DNA of 64,000 nt. It comes from Periplaneta americana (taxonomy: Eukaryota > Arthropoda > Insecta > Blattodea > Blattidae). The notes under the pieces are model-generated. The model did no database searches, was not told the origin of the DNA, and saw only the letters and a list, made by a program, of their open reading frames with translations. The stretch covers positions 176,664,488 through 176,728,487 of the forward strand of contig NC_091120.1 of NCBI RefSeq assembly GCF_040183065.1. Reading direction: 5' to 3'. This document shows positions 21,565-33,532 of this stretch, piece after piece (the stretch's first letter is position 1; each line of letters starts with the position of its first letter). The position numbers were made by a program, and so were the translations under genes.

Positions 21565-21765
21565 TGCACTTCAGTTACTTCTTAGAATATATGATTGAAA
21601 TTGTTCAAGCTTTCGTAAATTCCGTGAAGTTTTGATTTTAAATTTTAATATGAGATGTCGTTAAAAGATATATCCCTTTGACACTAGAATTTTTTACGCT
21701 TTAGCTTACCCTGGATGTACTTAACTCATTTGTTTAGAAATGTCACCTGTTCCCCTTTGCTTGAC
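21565..21765. repeat. Unclassified ~195-bp repeat, copy 2
   Basis: Direct-orientation partner of 20690-20880, diverged by many substitutions and small indels. Confidence 0.7.
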
Positions 21766-21959
21766 CTTTTATTGCAATAGTTATTTACAGTATGAGTATC
21801 GTAACGTTTCATATTACAATACCAGTTTCATAACCAGTGCAGTATTGTAATATGAAGTTTCAATTTTCAATAAGCATATCGTATAAGATTTTATCCACTT
21901 TGATAAAAATTTAATTTTTAAATGAAAGTATTGTATTACTTTTATTAGTTTTGAACATA

Positions 21960-22620
21960 TCTTTTGTGCGAGATCGTGCGTATTTGCTTGCTTTCCGCAC
22001 AAAACCAATACGCGGTAAGTGTGAAATACCACATTCAGTATTCCCAACGTAACATACATAACAATTTCCCTATTCTTACCGCTTAAGCGTCATATTCATT
22101 TTACTGCTTTAGGCTTTTAACATATTATTTTTAAAGACGTTCAATATAGTAATACCGTAATTATAAATTGGAAACTTACCACTGCAATTTCACCTAAATT
22201 GCACTGTTAATTATTGTTTTTAAATATTTGCAAAAATTAAGTAAACTCTACTACTCCATGAAACTTATTGCATTCCTGATACAAGTAACATTAAGGAAGC
22301 CGTGAAAAAATCAACAAGATTCCAGACTCATCATAGACTGGGGGAAAAAAAAGACAGACGTATATCACGGCCTGCTGCAGTATAGCAAACACAGAAAACA
22401 TTTTATAGAAACAATGTTGAAGATAGATATATTTGTTTTCTAAAGTTGCCGTCATTGAACAGAAACCAAGATGGAGATTTCATTGCATCTAATTAGAAAT
22501 TCCTCTTTCAGGTATATAATAAACGATTTTCGCACAACTACGTTTCGCTTTTTCAATCTTTTCCTCGAACATGAAAACGTCAACATACCGCTCTTGTAAC
22601 GCATATTACTATTGTGGAAG
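21960..22620. mobile_element. Composite fold-back repeat, copy 1
   Basis: It starts TTTTGTGCGAGATCGTGCGT and ends near CTCTTGTAACGCATATTACT. It is a close relative of 36975-37725 and of the partial copy 31352-31735. The left arm of the terminal hairpin is missing here, so CGCACAA joins directly to CTACGTTTCGC. Confidence 0.8.
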
Positions 22621-23419
22621 GGCGATTGCATTACTATTATTATTAGTTTTTCCTGCGAAAGGCGATTCGTTTATGTTTATTTTATTAGTTTTGAACACTA
22701 TAGGTTTTTGTTTATAACATAACAGCAGCAGTACTAGGAGAAATAAACAAACATTGTTAAAATGAGTTCAAATGAGGATTCAGATATTGAAAATGCTGCA
22801 AATTTTGCAATTGAATGTTTAGTACCATCGAAGTTCCGCGTAGATTTGAAGTGGAAGATAAAAATCTGGAGATTGATGTTCCAAGTAATGTAGAAAGTTC
22901 GTCGGAAAAGGTAATGCTGACATACTTTAGTATCATTACCTAGCTAGTTGCGTAATAGAAGTATCATTACGTAACTAGTTGCGTGTTGAATGTGTTTACA
23001 ACATTTTATTAGTGATGTAAAGTCCACATTACGTAATCAAATAGGATACTTTTACAATATTTACATTTCATCTTTTTGCTCAAATTTTACAAATCTGCTT
23101 ACGATATTTACATTTGATGTTTTTTACTGAAATTGTGCAAATCTCTTTACAATATTTACATTTGACATTTGTACTGGAATTTAGAAAATTTGTGTGCAAT
23201 ATTTTCATTTGATCTTTTATTGCAATTTTGCAAATCTGTTTACAAATCCTGGTTGGGACAGGTTTTCTAGTTCCGGTTTACTCCGAGGTCTCCCCTCTAC
23301 CAAATGAAACAGAATTATTGGGTAACTTTCGGCGTTGGACATAGGAGTCATTTCGTCATCATAAATTCTAATGTCATTAACATAGCCCGGGTTAAGTTCA
23401 CGGTGTGGCATGCTGTAAG

Positions 23420-23421
<2 letters not shown>
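22621..23421. other. No certain gene; small open frame at 22762-22893
   Basis: The frame begins MSSNEDSDIENAANFAIECL and is 43 residues long. The acidic start looks protein-like and a donor-like GGTAATG follows later, but I do not recognise a family. A tandem-like series of TTTACAATATTTACATTTGA phrases occupies 23045-23250. Confidence 0.3.

Positions 23422-23471
<50 letters not shown>
23422..23471. repeat. (TA)n microsatellite
   Basis: About 25 TA units. Confidence 0.95.
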
Positions 23472-23475
<4 letters not shown>

Positions 23476-23747
23476 CACGGCCGTTCGACGACATATTGAT
23501 TCACAGAACAGGAATGGTAAGCACAATAAGCCTCAGGCTGCAGTGCAAGCCTTTGGACCTCTCCTTCGTAAAAAAAAAAAAATAATAATAATTTTCTACA
23601 GCTCCTTCAGTGGAGCAGCGAGACTCGGGGTGAGACAAGTGGCCAACAGGCTTGGAGCTCACATATTTAGATTTTGTCAGTTCCAAACTCCCTTGAAATG
23701 ACACGTTTTCGCGTACCTTTTAATGTCTCTCCTCACATTTTCCTCTC

Positions 23748-23868
23748 TCATTCATTCATTCATTCATTCATTCATTCATTCATTCATTCATTCATTCATT
23801 CATTCATTCATTCATTCACGTATTTATTTATTATTAACATTTTTATATGTATATATTATTCATTTTAC

Positions 23869-23927
<59 letters not shown>

Positions 23928-24190
23928 TATATTTATTTATTTGTTTATGTTTGTATATGTTTCATGGTTGTCATTCTTCTTTTTCTTTATTTTGTTTGTT
24001 CACTTTGTTTATTTTGTTTATTTATTCATTTTCTACATTTACTTATTTCGTTCATTTATTCACATATTAATTTATTTATTTGCTTATTAAGTAATTTTAA
24101 TTATTTATTTATTCATATTCATTCATTTATTCATATTCACCTCGTCATTTATTTATTCTTCCTGGCGGAGTAAAGGCCAATAGATATTTT
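23748..24190 (-). repeat. (TTCA)n and (TTTA)n tracts with a decayed LINE 3' end
   Basis: About 17 TTCA units (23750-23818) and a ragged TTTA tract (23820-24155) are followed by CTGGCGGAGTAAAGGCC, a worn version of the LINE 3' hairpin seen at 2336 and 14521. The tracts are therefore probably the grown tail of another LINE copy. Confidence 0.65.
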
Positions 24191-25724
24191 TTTGCTGTGG
24201 GTTTATGATAAAAGCAATAATAAATATATTCATGCAAGGAAGTAAGTCTATCTGTCTATCAAAAGTTCAATCTTTTGCTAAACATGTGACATCAGAATAA
24301 TGTGACGTAACTCATTGTCATTGCTATTCAACTGTTGTCACATGTTACAATTTTCGTAACATTTTATTCACTTGCCACTTGAGCGTAGTCGTTCTCCGTA
24401 AAATAAAATAAAATAAAATAAAAAAATAATAAATAAAAATAAAAATAAATAAAAGGTTTGCGGGGGAAGTTTCGAAAACCATTTACTAGGTATCTCGATA
24501 CCTATTCTTCCAAGAAAAACAAATAGCTTCCGGGATCTCTTGTGACTTCCTCATTAGAGCAGAAGAAGCCAGACACATGCTTTGTAAGGCGCTGTAGTTT
24601 TCCACAGGAAGAGATAAATTTACCAAAATTCGTGCGTACAGGCAAGCAGACAATAATTAATTTTGCCGAATTCCCTAAACCTTCTGACCACGAACTAGGT
24701 TCATTGTGAGAGGTTTTCGGTGGTTTTCCTCAATGTTACCAGGAAAATTGCTGAGGGAGGAATACGGCCGATTCTTTTTAAATGCTTGATAATTATCTAG
24801 AGTACCATCATCTCGTCAACATGTAGTAACCGCTGCAGTTGATGGCATAATTAAGCAAGATACTAAGTAAGACAATTGACTTATATGTACCTAATTTTAG
24901 CTCCAAATTTGTGTGGTACTGTTTGCGTCACTCAGTCAAAAAGTAAGTTTTTTTCTTACCGAGCTTCCAAAGAAGTGAAATGACGGATAGACAGCCTATA
25001 AAACGGAGAAAATATTGTTTCTGACGGTCCAAAATCAAACTGTGTTAAATTTGGAAGGAATGAAAAATGAAAATTACGGTTTCCATTTTCAAAAAAGGAA
25101 GTTTTTTGGATTATAATAACTACAGCGGAATATGCTTGCTGAATACACCATATAAAATATATTAAGAAAACTTAACGAGACGACTAAATTTAATCGCTGA
25201 TTAAATTTAACCGTTGAAGCATTATATTTAAAGATGAGCGACATGTATTCCGAAACACAAGATCATTTGGATATTGTGTATGCATTTTACGCAGAGTTAT
25301 CTAGAAAAGAAAATACTGAAATTCAATTTCAAGACTTTCGTATTATTTATCAATTTTATGTAAAAAAAAACATTACACAACGTACTTTGAAGTAAGTTAT
25401 GGGAGATTATGGAAAATAAGGAATACTCAGAGCATTTGACTCTTACTTAGGGTTCCCGGACATATTGAAAAAAAAAATACGGTTATCACTGAATAAGTTT
25501 AGTATGCGCACCCATCAAATATGCCAATTTTTCAAAATATGTGTGTAGTGAAGTTTACTACACAAATACATTACTAACTAATTAAGGCTAAGTAAACAAA
25601 TAGTAAACAAAATGTTAGGGAGCATATTTGCATTAAGTTTAAGCTTATTTATGTAAATTGCCTTCAAATTGCTTTTACTAAGTTATTACAGAAATAGCTA
25701 CAAAATACTTCACTCACATGACAA
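24191..25724. other. No certain gene; small open frame at 25234-25395
   Basis: The 53-residue frame MSDMYSETQDHLDIVYAFYA continues with ELSRKENTEIQFQDF. It has even codon use but no family I recognise and no neighbouring exon. The rest is AT-rich without features, apart from an (AAAAT)n patch near 24400-24450. Confidence 0.3.
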
Positions 25725-25784
<60 letters not shown>

Positions 25785-27019
25785 ATTTGAAATGGTAATG
25801 GAAATTACGGGAAAACGGCTGAACGGATTTTAATGAGTGACCCCTCATTTTCATGCCTGGCATCCAAAGTTTTTCGGAAAAGTAGTAGTTTTCTATGATA
25901 TGTCAATTTTCCTACATAATTTTCCTGTTTTCCAAAATCCACCTGTTGTCAGTTTTGAGAACTAATTTTATTGAATCACGATCGACTTGATTGAATTTCA
26001 GAACAAAACACACACTACAATAAACAAGAGGCTATTACACGAAGACCATGACCTGCAGGATTGCAGACATATTTAGAGCTCAATTCAATTTGTTATTAAA
26101 AACTGATTCTGCAGTGTATAATTTTCTGAGTACAGCTGTGTATTGGATGTTCAAATCTACGAAACTTGATGTGGTTTGATGACATTATTACCATTAGAAA
26201 TTAAATATTATTATAGTTAATATCATGATGCGTCTATTCTTCATTAATTGTACATAATATTGATGCTATATTGATACATGAAAGAGAAACGTTTTGAGGT
26301 TATGTAAGTAAATGTAAAGAATATCTTAATTTAGATCTTCAATTCTATAATTTACTGAGTGACTGCTATATATAACTACAAAACTTAAGTAAGATAATAA
26401 TATTGTTATTAAAAATCAAATATTTTTTTATACTTATTAAACCAGTGGGGTTGGGTCTTTTTCATACACTTAATGGCGGTGTAGTGTAGATATTGATATG
26501 TGTCATTGTCTTCAGTATTGGCTCGAGAGAGCGCAAAAATTACAGTTCTTAAGGAAAGATAAAAAGGTATTACTTACTGATAAAATAAGAGGCCTAGAAA
26601 ATTTTGTAGTCTCCAGATCATTTCAGCAAGAACTCTTAGTAGGATAAAATGATTTTACGCTCTACATTTCAAGTTCTACATGCAGCAGTTATACGAAAAT
26701 GCTATTGTTCGAAAGCTTAGCAAACCTGAAATTTTTTTAACTTTTGCTTACAATCCACAATGACCTGAAATAGCTACTGCTATCGTCCTGACATTGATAC
26801 TTGCGTTTTAGCGTTGAAATTCAAAAACTGAAGTTGGATAGGTTCAAGAAAAAGTATTTGGCCTAAAAAAATCCATTGAGAGGGAGTATGTTTCATTATT
26901 ATGGAAGCAAATAACTATCAAAAAGACAAGTATTCTTCATTGAAAATAAATCTGAAAAATGTTTATTTGAATGTCTAACGAACTTAGTTTGCAGCAGCAT
27001 TTGCTGCACAAGCCACTAG
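25725..27019 (+). mobile_element. Helitron, decayed, copy 1
   Basis: It begins with TC after an A (25724-25726) and ends with CTAG before a T (27016-27020). A hairpin of GCAGCA/TGCTGC lies about 10 bp before the CTAG end. These are the classical Helitron ends at an AT target. The start is a TCTATATATA-type (TA)n tract. At 26570-26960 decayed coding sequence recalls the Helitron N-terminal and Rep region (FQQELLV, then KLSKPEIFLTFAYNP). A shorter relative lies inverted at 34721-35634. Confidence 0.85.
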
Positions 27020-27392
27020 TATTCTTATAAATCAATCCGCCTTGGCCTTGCAAGAATGAATTTCACTTAACAATAATTGAAGACTTGAAATAAAAAAGGC
27101 TCTAAGTGCCATAATACGGAATTTTGAAATTGTGTGCAAAATGGGACCTATATGCCAAGCCCAATAATGTATAAAAGGCTCGAACTGCCACGAATGGAAA
27201 TGTAGTACCAAATGCAATCGACAGATAGCATGCGGTTTAACTGCCGCTGCTGTTAACATATGAAAGGCTCTATGTCCCGCGCGCTTCCTCCTCATAGTTA
27301 GATTAAATGGCGGAGGCGGCAGATATTTACTTATGCATGTAACTTATGTAAAATGGACTTGTGTGTCCATATTTATGTACGTAATGTATTAG
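27020..27392. other. No gene seen
   Basis: No recognised feature between the Helitron and the (TATG)n tract. Confidence 0.45.
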
Positions 27393-27490
27393 ATGATGCA
27401 TGTATGTATGCATGTATGCATGTATGTATGCATGTATGTATGTATGTATGTATGTATGTATGTATGTATGTATGTATGTATGTATGTATG
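27393..27490. repeat. (TATG)n microsatellite
   Basis: About 24 units with a few TGCA interruptions at both ends. Confidence 0.95.
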
Positions 27491-27499
27491 CATATGCAG

Positions 27500-28372
27500 T
27501 TTTGAAGCCAACAATGGGAAAGTAGAGATAATAATTAAGGAACACCCTTTTTCTCTTTTTATAGCACAACAATTTTATTGCATGTATATTCCATACTTTT
27601 TTTTTTTTTTACATTTTTGTTTCTTTGTAATACATAATGCTGCAAAATAAGAATAAATTTTATTATAACTATATGTACACACTCAACGAGAAAGACTTGA
27701 AATTAGACATTTTTATTGGGCAATAGATGACTATCATTTTCACAGTTGGGATCCCGAAAACAATAACACTGAAGAAGAACTGAGTCTAAATGAGAAGAGT
27801 GTATAGAGGGCCCTGACAATTTGTGTTCACGAAGATGTACAAGGACAGAACAATACTTTTTCACTCATTTTGACTAAATAAATCTTAGAACCTAAAGGTG
27901 GTGGCCATAGCTCTGGCAGGCTAGTCCGCCCAGCTGATGGCCACCGGGCACAGTGTTCGCTAACTTGCTAATGGTGGCCTCTGGTGGAAATCCCTTCCGG
28001 ATATTCTACAGAGTCGCCCTTATGTTCTGGACTCCCTTAGGGCTCCAGAATGGGCTGATGTGATCGTCTCCCTTAGTTGCGTCGCGTCGGTTCTAAGTCC
28101 GATTCACATTGAAACTCTGACACTATCGCACTTTGGAACTTTGGTTCAATTGTCCTGTTGACTGCCTCTTGTAATCAGCCTAAGAACCTGAGACAACTCT
28201 TAAGTGTGAGACCTGGACACTCACCAAGGAGGGCGGCTTGCTGAGTGCCGCAGTGAGCTGCACGTAAGAGTTGGACTGTCTTTTGGTAGTTATTCTTCAA
28301 TGTGGATCAATCTTACCGAGACTGCAGCAGGTACGTGTTAATGACAGGTCTAGCCAGGGTAGGAACGGAGAT
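27500..28372 (-). other. 3' flank / probable 3' UTR of the cuticular-protein gene
   Basis: No coding signal. Minus-strand AATAAA hexamers occur near 27659 and 27708 and could be poly(A) signals, which would give a 3' UTR of about 650-700 nt. This is inferred from position only. Confidence 0.35.
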
Positions 28373-29700
28373 TTAGGGGCCGACGGGCAGGTTGGTGGCA
28401 GCCACGCGAAGCCGAGGGCGTCAGCGTGGTACTTGACGCTCTGCACGAGACCATGGCCGTCCACGTAGGAGTAGCCGCCGTGGGTGATGCCGTCAGCGGT
28501 ACGCACCTCCTGCTTCTGGGAGTTGCTGTCGGCGTATCCGTAGCTGTACTGTCCCAGGGTGTCCTGAGCCTGGGATTGGCTGGAGCCGGACACCGCGGGG
28601 GCGGCAACGGCGTAGGGAGCGGCGGCGGCGTAGCAAGCTGCGTGGGCAACAGCGACGGCGGGAGCGGGGGCGGCAACGACGACGGGATCGGCGGGGACGG
28701 TGGAGTAGCCGAAGCTCCTCACGGGCTCAACGACGGCGAGGGGGGCAGGGGCGGCGACGGCAACGGGAGCGGCGTAAGTGGCAACGGCGGCATAAGCGGC
28801 AACGCTACGCTTCTTGCGGCCCTGCAGAGCAAGAGCCTCGGCGTGGGCGGCGAAGTGGGCGGCCTTGGCGGCAGCTACTTCGGGGGTGTCGAGGCGCACT
28901 CCAGCGTGAACAGCGGGGATGGCGTAGGCGGCGGCGTAGTGAGCTGGAGCGGCCACGACGGCGGGGGCGGCGAAGTGGGCGGTCTTGGCGGCGGCGAAGT
29001 GGGCGGTCTTGGCGGCAGATACTTCGGGAGTGTCGAGGGACACTCCAGCGTGAACGGCGGGGATGGCGTAGGCGGCGGCGTAGTGAGCTGGAGCGGCTAC
29101 GACAGCGGGGGCGGCGAAGTGGGTGGTCTTGGCGGCAGCTACTTCGTGGGTGTCGAGGGGCACTCCAGCGTGAACAGCGGGGATGGCGTAGGCGGCGGCG
29201 TAGTGAGCTGGAGCGGCTACGACAGCGGGGGCGGCGAAGTGGGTGGTCTTGGCGGCAGCTACTTCGGGGGTGTCGAGGCGCACTCCAGCGTGAACAGCGG
29301 GGATGGCGTAGGCGGCGGCGTAGTGAGCTGGAGCGGCCACGACGGCGGGGGCGGTGTGGACGACGGGGGCAGCAGGAGCGGAAGGACCGACGGGAAGGTT
29401 TGTGGCAGCCACACGGAAGCCGTTGACGGGATCGGAGACGTAGCACGAGGCCGTGTCCACCGATGTAGGAGTAGCCTCCGCGAGTGATGCCGTCAGCGGT
29501 GCGGGTCTCGGTCTTGGCAGATGGGCGCCGGAGTAGCCGTAACTGTACTGTCCCTGTGTGTCCTGGGCGTGGTACTGGCTGGACACGGAGGTGGCCACAC
29601 CAATGGGGGCGGCTAAGACGGCGGGAGCGGCGGCATAGGACACGGCACCCAGTAAGCCGGGCTTGGCGGCAGCCAGAGCGACAAGGCGGGAGACGATAAC
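28373..29700 (-). CDS. R&R-type cuticular protein, main exon, frame broken
   Basis: A structural chitin-binding protein of the exoskeleton, secreted by epidermis. The exon probably starts at 29700 behind the acceptor TTCTCTGTTCAG; the ATG at 29715 lies within that acceptor and the true start codon should be in a short upstream exon not found here. Order: signal-peptide remainder [16 protein letters not shown]&R-like region 1 ([10 protein letters not shown], then [20 protein letters not shown] in another frame, then [20 protein letters not shown]), four ~40-residue [21 protein letters not shown] repeats, a GRKKRSV furin-like site, an Ala/Pro/Val linker, and R&R region 2 ([37 protein letters not shown]). 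The frame is shifted near 29530, about 11 nt are missing near 29450, and one base is missing near 28408. Beyond that last break the family-typical C-terminus NLPVGP is followed by a stop at 28373-28375, so frames running on to 28297 are read-through. Pseudogene or assembly error cannot be told apart here. Confidence 0.88.
28830..29350 (-). repeat. Four ~120-bp coding repeats in the cuticular-protein gene
   Basis: Each unit encodes [20 protein letters not shown], then [16 protein letters not shown]. The units differ by few substitutions (R/P/S before LDT). The third unit carries an extra 8-residue duplication of AAKTAHFA. Confidence 0.95.
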
Positions 29701-29947
29701 CTGAACAGAGAACATACGCGAACGTCAAATCTGACACCCTGGCACCTGACCTTGCCGTGTACCAATCCTAGTTGGGGCAGTTTACTTTTCAGCAGAAAGA
29801 TCGTGAAGATTTGCGGTGTTGTACAGTTTTCTTCAACGAATTATCTTGATATTTTCATTTTACTAAAGCACCGAATAAAAACAACATCTGCAGTACAAGT
29901 ACATTGTTAAAGGTACTCTTTAAAGAAAGGAGTAATTTGCAGTTTAG
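29701..29947. other. Upstream intron/flank of the cuticular-protein gene
   Basis: Contains the probable 3' splice site (complement of 29701-29715). No first exon with a Met and a donor was found in the next kilobases. Confidence 0.4.
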
Positions 29948-30936
29948 TATGACTATTTCGTTTATATGACGTCATTCCATTTTCGACCAATGAAGTGTAA
30001 TGAAATTTTGAATTCCAACCAATCACAGTCAGACTTTGCGATAATTTTTACAGCTAGATTTATCGCTATCAATTTATCGCATGGTCGTTCTTTTGTTTAG
30101 TCGTTGTCGCCAACTGTTTCCCCGTAAATTGATGATCATGAATACATTAAGATCCAACTACACGGTTAAACTTTTCTTTCAACTTTAAAGCAATGACTGC
30201 AAGATTGATATTTAATATTAATTAATATATTTACGCAGTGAAGACGACGTTCAAAACAGCGCACCATGTAGACATAAAATCATCATGCATCTTAATTGAA
30301 CGTACCTTTTAAACTTGATTCTATCAATATTCTTCCCAGATTGCACGTATACGCGATTGGAATATTGAACTGTGTAGATCAGTGCCTGCGGTGTAGATGC
30401 AGCTTTAGTTCCGTTACACACTACAGCGAGAATGCGTATGTCGAGCTATAAAAAATGCTTTCGTGTAGCACTGATTGTAACGGTCGAAATAAGACATAGC
30501 TGACATTGGTCCTGCTCCCACAGGTAACATAACCAATAAGTAGTCAATAAAAATGTATCTTGTGAATGAAATGAAACATTTAATAGAAAGTCACACGTTC
30601 AAATTTATGTAACATCATCGCATATCAAACTCAATGACTTTGCATAGTAATAATAAGGTATTTCATCAAACTGCCTTCCGTATGGGGTAATAAAATTCGT
30701 GTTTTAATTAGGCCTATCTATACAGAGATGGCTTCACTGTGTAGCAACATGTCTCGCTGTGAATACATAAGCATTGGTATATAGCTGTCCCCACTGTTAC
30801 TGTTAAATTAAATTATGATTTCAGCAGATAATGAAAATGTATTTATGTTATAATAATAAGAGAAAAGTGCAGTACATGCTATTAACATTGTTAAACCTGT
30901 ATTTCGCTTTTCGCAATTGGCATTACTGAATAATAA
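29948..30936. mobile_element. Unclassified ~0.9-1 kb repeat, copy 1
   Basis: It is an inverted relative of 53368-54268. Shared landmarks are TATGACTATTTCGTTTATAT, ACGTCATTCCATTTTCG and, at the other end, CAATTGGCATTACTGAATAA. Near 30105-30122 its minus strand keeps the same short protein end ETVGDND-stop that closes a 52-residue frame in copy 2. Confidence 0.7.
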
Positions 30937-31104
30937 CGTCGAATTTCTTTATTCCAGTAATCGATATTCATCTACGAGTATTTCAACTTCACAATGTCTG
31001 AATAGGTTAAGTATTCGTTAATATACAATTATTAACATTTTGTGATCGAATTTTAGGGATATATTATTTAAATTTTTATTTTATTCACGAAATAGTCCTA
31101 ATAA

Positions 31105-31190
31105 ATGTCACTCGAGGTCTGAGATTTCCCAGATAAATCCACTCGCTTCGCTCGTGGATTTATCGGCAGATCTCAGACCTCTCGTGACAT
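31105..31190. repeat. 86-bp palindrome
   Basis: ATGTCACTCGAGGTCTGAGA pairs with TCTCAGACCTCTCGTGACAT, with an inner GATAAATCCAC/GTGGATTTATC stem around CGCTTCGCTC. Confidence 0.85.
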
Positions 31191-31351
31191 TACTACAGAT
31201 AACTCCACGATCTGAATTTATGTTAATAAGAGAATTGCCATTAACTGATATATAATTCCCCACGGCGTTCCATCAGATTCCAGATGCCGATGTTATTACT
31301 GCAATATGTTATATAAATAATAATGTTAAAATATTAAAATGAAAAATAAAT

Positions 31352-31735
31352 CATTACATAACCTTACCGTTTGTTTTAAGTTCGCATTTATAGACTGGGG
31401 GGAAAAAAAGACTGACGTATATCACGGCCTGCTGGAGTATAGTAAACACAGAAAACATTTTATAGCAACAATGTTAAAGAAAGATATTTTGGTTTTCCGA
31501 AGTTGCCGTCATTAAACAGAAACCAACATGGAGATTTCATTGCAACTAATTAGAAATTCGTCTTTCGGGTATGTAATAAACGATCTTCGCACAAAATAAT
31601 GTACGATACACGAGCGGTATGTTTGTTTTCATGTTCTCGGAAATTAAAAAAGCTCAACTACGTTTCGCTTTTTCAATCTTTTCCTCGAACATGAAAACGT
31701 CAACATACCGCTCTTGTAACGTATATTACTATTTT
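31352..31735. mobile_element. Composite fold-back repeat, copy 2 (partial)
   Basis: It matches the right half of 36975-37725 from CATTACATAACCTTACCG to the terminal hairpin, whose arms begin ACGAGCGGTATGTT and end AACATACCGCTCTTGT. Confidence 0.8.
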
Positions 31736-32429
31736 ATTTTCAGAATGTCCATATGTGTACGTTTCCCCATACTACCGTACTCTCTTCTAAATAGCAACGT
31801 TGTTACCGCAACACATCTCTACCTTTCATTACGTGCAGCAAGTCAACACCCTGTAGTACAAGCACAGTAAACTTATTGTATCGGGTCCAAAGTCTCGAAG
31901 CCTGCTCATGACTTTCAGTATGACCATCGTAGGTCTTTATATTATATCGATATCTGTCCCAGGAATTTGTGAAAAGTATGGATATTTTAAAAATAAAATT
32001 CTATCTTCCTCTTATATCAAAGGATATTTCTGGATCCCATGACCGCCATGTCTAGAGATGTCAAAGTGCCATTGACAGCGCCTCTGTGGGTGTCGATCAG
32101 AATATGAAACGACGCGGAGAGGAATTTGGACAGGAAGACCTTTATAAAAACATCGTTGAATCGATTCTGCTATCGCATGCCGCTGGGATGACACCTAAGG
32201 ACTCGAGGTGGTGCCCGCACCATGCCGGCGCCACTGTTCATGCGTTGCACAATTTCATACTCTGACCCATTGCGCATCCTTGAAATATTTTTGTAATTAA
32301 TCCGCGGATTTCCACACCCATTTTCTTGCGGATTTTCCTGTATCACATTCATTCGCTTAGGAAACCGGAATCCTTGCGCAGTTTTAATTTGTCAAGAAAT
32401 ATTTTCAATCACAATTTGGGATTGATTTT
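31736..32429. other. No gene seen
   Basis: No recognised coding or repeat feature; the longest frames are about 60 codons and look random. Confidence 0.4.
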
Positions 32430-32695
32430 GTTTTTATTTTAGTAGGTTATTTTACGACGCTTTATCAACATCTTAGGTTATTTAACGTCTGAATGAGATG
32501 AAGGTGATAATGCCGGTGAAATGGGTCCGGGATCCAACACCGAAAGTTACCCAGCATTTGCTCATATTGGGTTGAGGGAAAACCCAGGAAAAAACCTCAA
32601 CCAGGTAACTTGCCCCGACCGGGAATCGAACCCGGGCCACCTGGTTTCGCGGCTAGACGTGCTAACCGTTACTCCACAGGTGTGGACTGGGATTG
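32430..32695 (-). mobile_element. tRNA-derived SINE
   Basis: On the minus strand: a tRNA-like head with AACGGTTAGCACGTCTAGCC (box A region) and CCCGGGTTCGATTCCCGG (box B), then a body with CTGGGTAACTTTCGGTGTTG. A related copy lies at 36216-36425. The 3' end TTATTTTACGACGCTTTATC is shared with other SINE families here. Confidence 0.85.
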
Positions 32696-32696
32696 A

Positions 32697-32697
<1 letters not shown>

Positions 32698-32783
<86 letters not shown>
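32698..32783. repeat. (ATT)n microsatellite
   Basis: About 28 units. Confidence 0.95.
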
Positions 32784-32785
<2 letters not shown>

Positions 32786-32984
32786 TAACCGTACCCGTGC
32801 GCTCCGCTGCACCCGTTAGAAATAAATATAAAGTAATTACATAATTAAAATAGGACATTGATCCAGGGAACATTCGTGTTTGATAGAAGGATAAATCGTT
32901 TAATATGTTACTTAATTTAAATTGCATCCAAATACTTAAAATGCCATCATTTTGGTCCAGAGACCACTCATTGGTGCAATGACA

Positions 32985-33186
32985 ATTCCTTTAACATGTT
33001 TCTAATTTTTATTACATGCAACCACAGTTTAATGAACATTGACATCATTTAGATTTAATGTGTATACTTTATTTTACTTGTTATAGGTTTCCATTGAATT
33101 ATGGTAATAACTTAATTTTAACCCTTGTTTTCTACGTATTCAGTAAATGGCGTTTGGCCCACTATGGTTCTGAACCCTTCAAATAA
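32985..33186. mobile_element. Fold-back element, copy 2 (one arm)
   Basis: Inverse-orientation match to 13206-13390, from TTTAACATG to GGCGTTTGGCCCACTATGGT and CTGAACCCTTCA. The other arm is missing and an (ATATT)n tract follows at the break. Confidence 0.75.
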
Positions 33187-33189
33187 ATT

Positions 33190-33532
33190 ATATTATATAA
33201 TATTACATTACATATATTATATTATATTATATTATATTATATTATATTATATTATATTATATTATATTATATTATATTATATTGTATTGTATTGTATTAT
33301 ATATTATATTATATTATATTATATTATATTATATTATATTATATTATATTATATTATATTATATTATATTATATTATATTGTATTGTATTGTATTGTATT
33401 ATATTATATTATATTATATTATATTATATTATATTATATTATATTATATTATATTATATTACATTATATTATATTATATTATATTATATTATATTATATT
33501 ATATTATATTATATTATATTATATTATATCAG
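33190..33532. repeat. (TATAT)n pentanucleotide satellite-like tract
   Basis: About 65 units of ATATT with a few G or C substitutions (GTATT runs near 33282 and 33380). Tyr/Ile/Leu frames here are artefacts. Confidence 0.95.

Noticed and set aside
28426-29487. 353-residue Gly-rich plus-strand frame
   Set aside because: It is the antisense shadow of the repeated GC-rich cuticular-protein exon.
29701-29715. ATG at 29715 as the start of the cuticular protein
   Set aside because: It lies inside a strong pyrimidine-AG splice acceptor (TTCTCTGTTCAG); genes of this family normally have a very short first exon.
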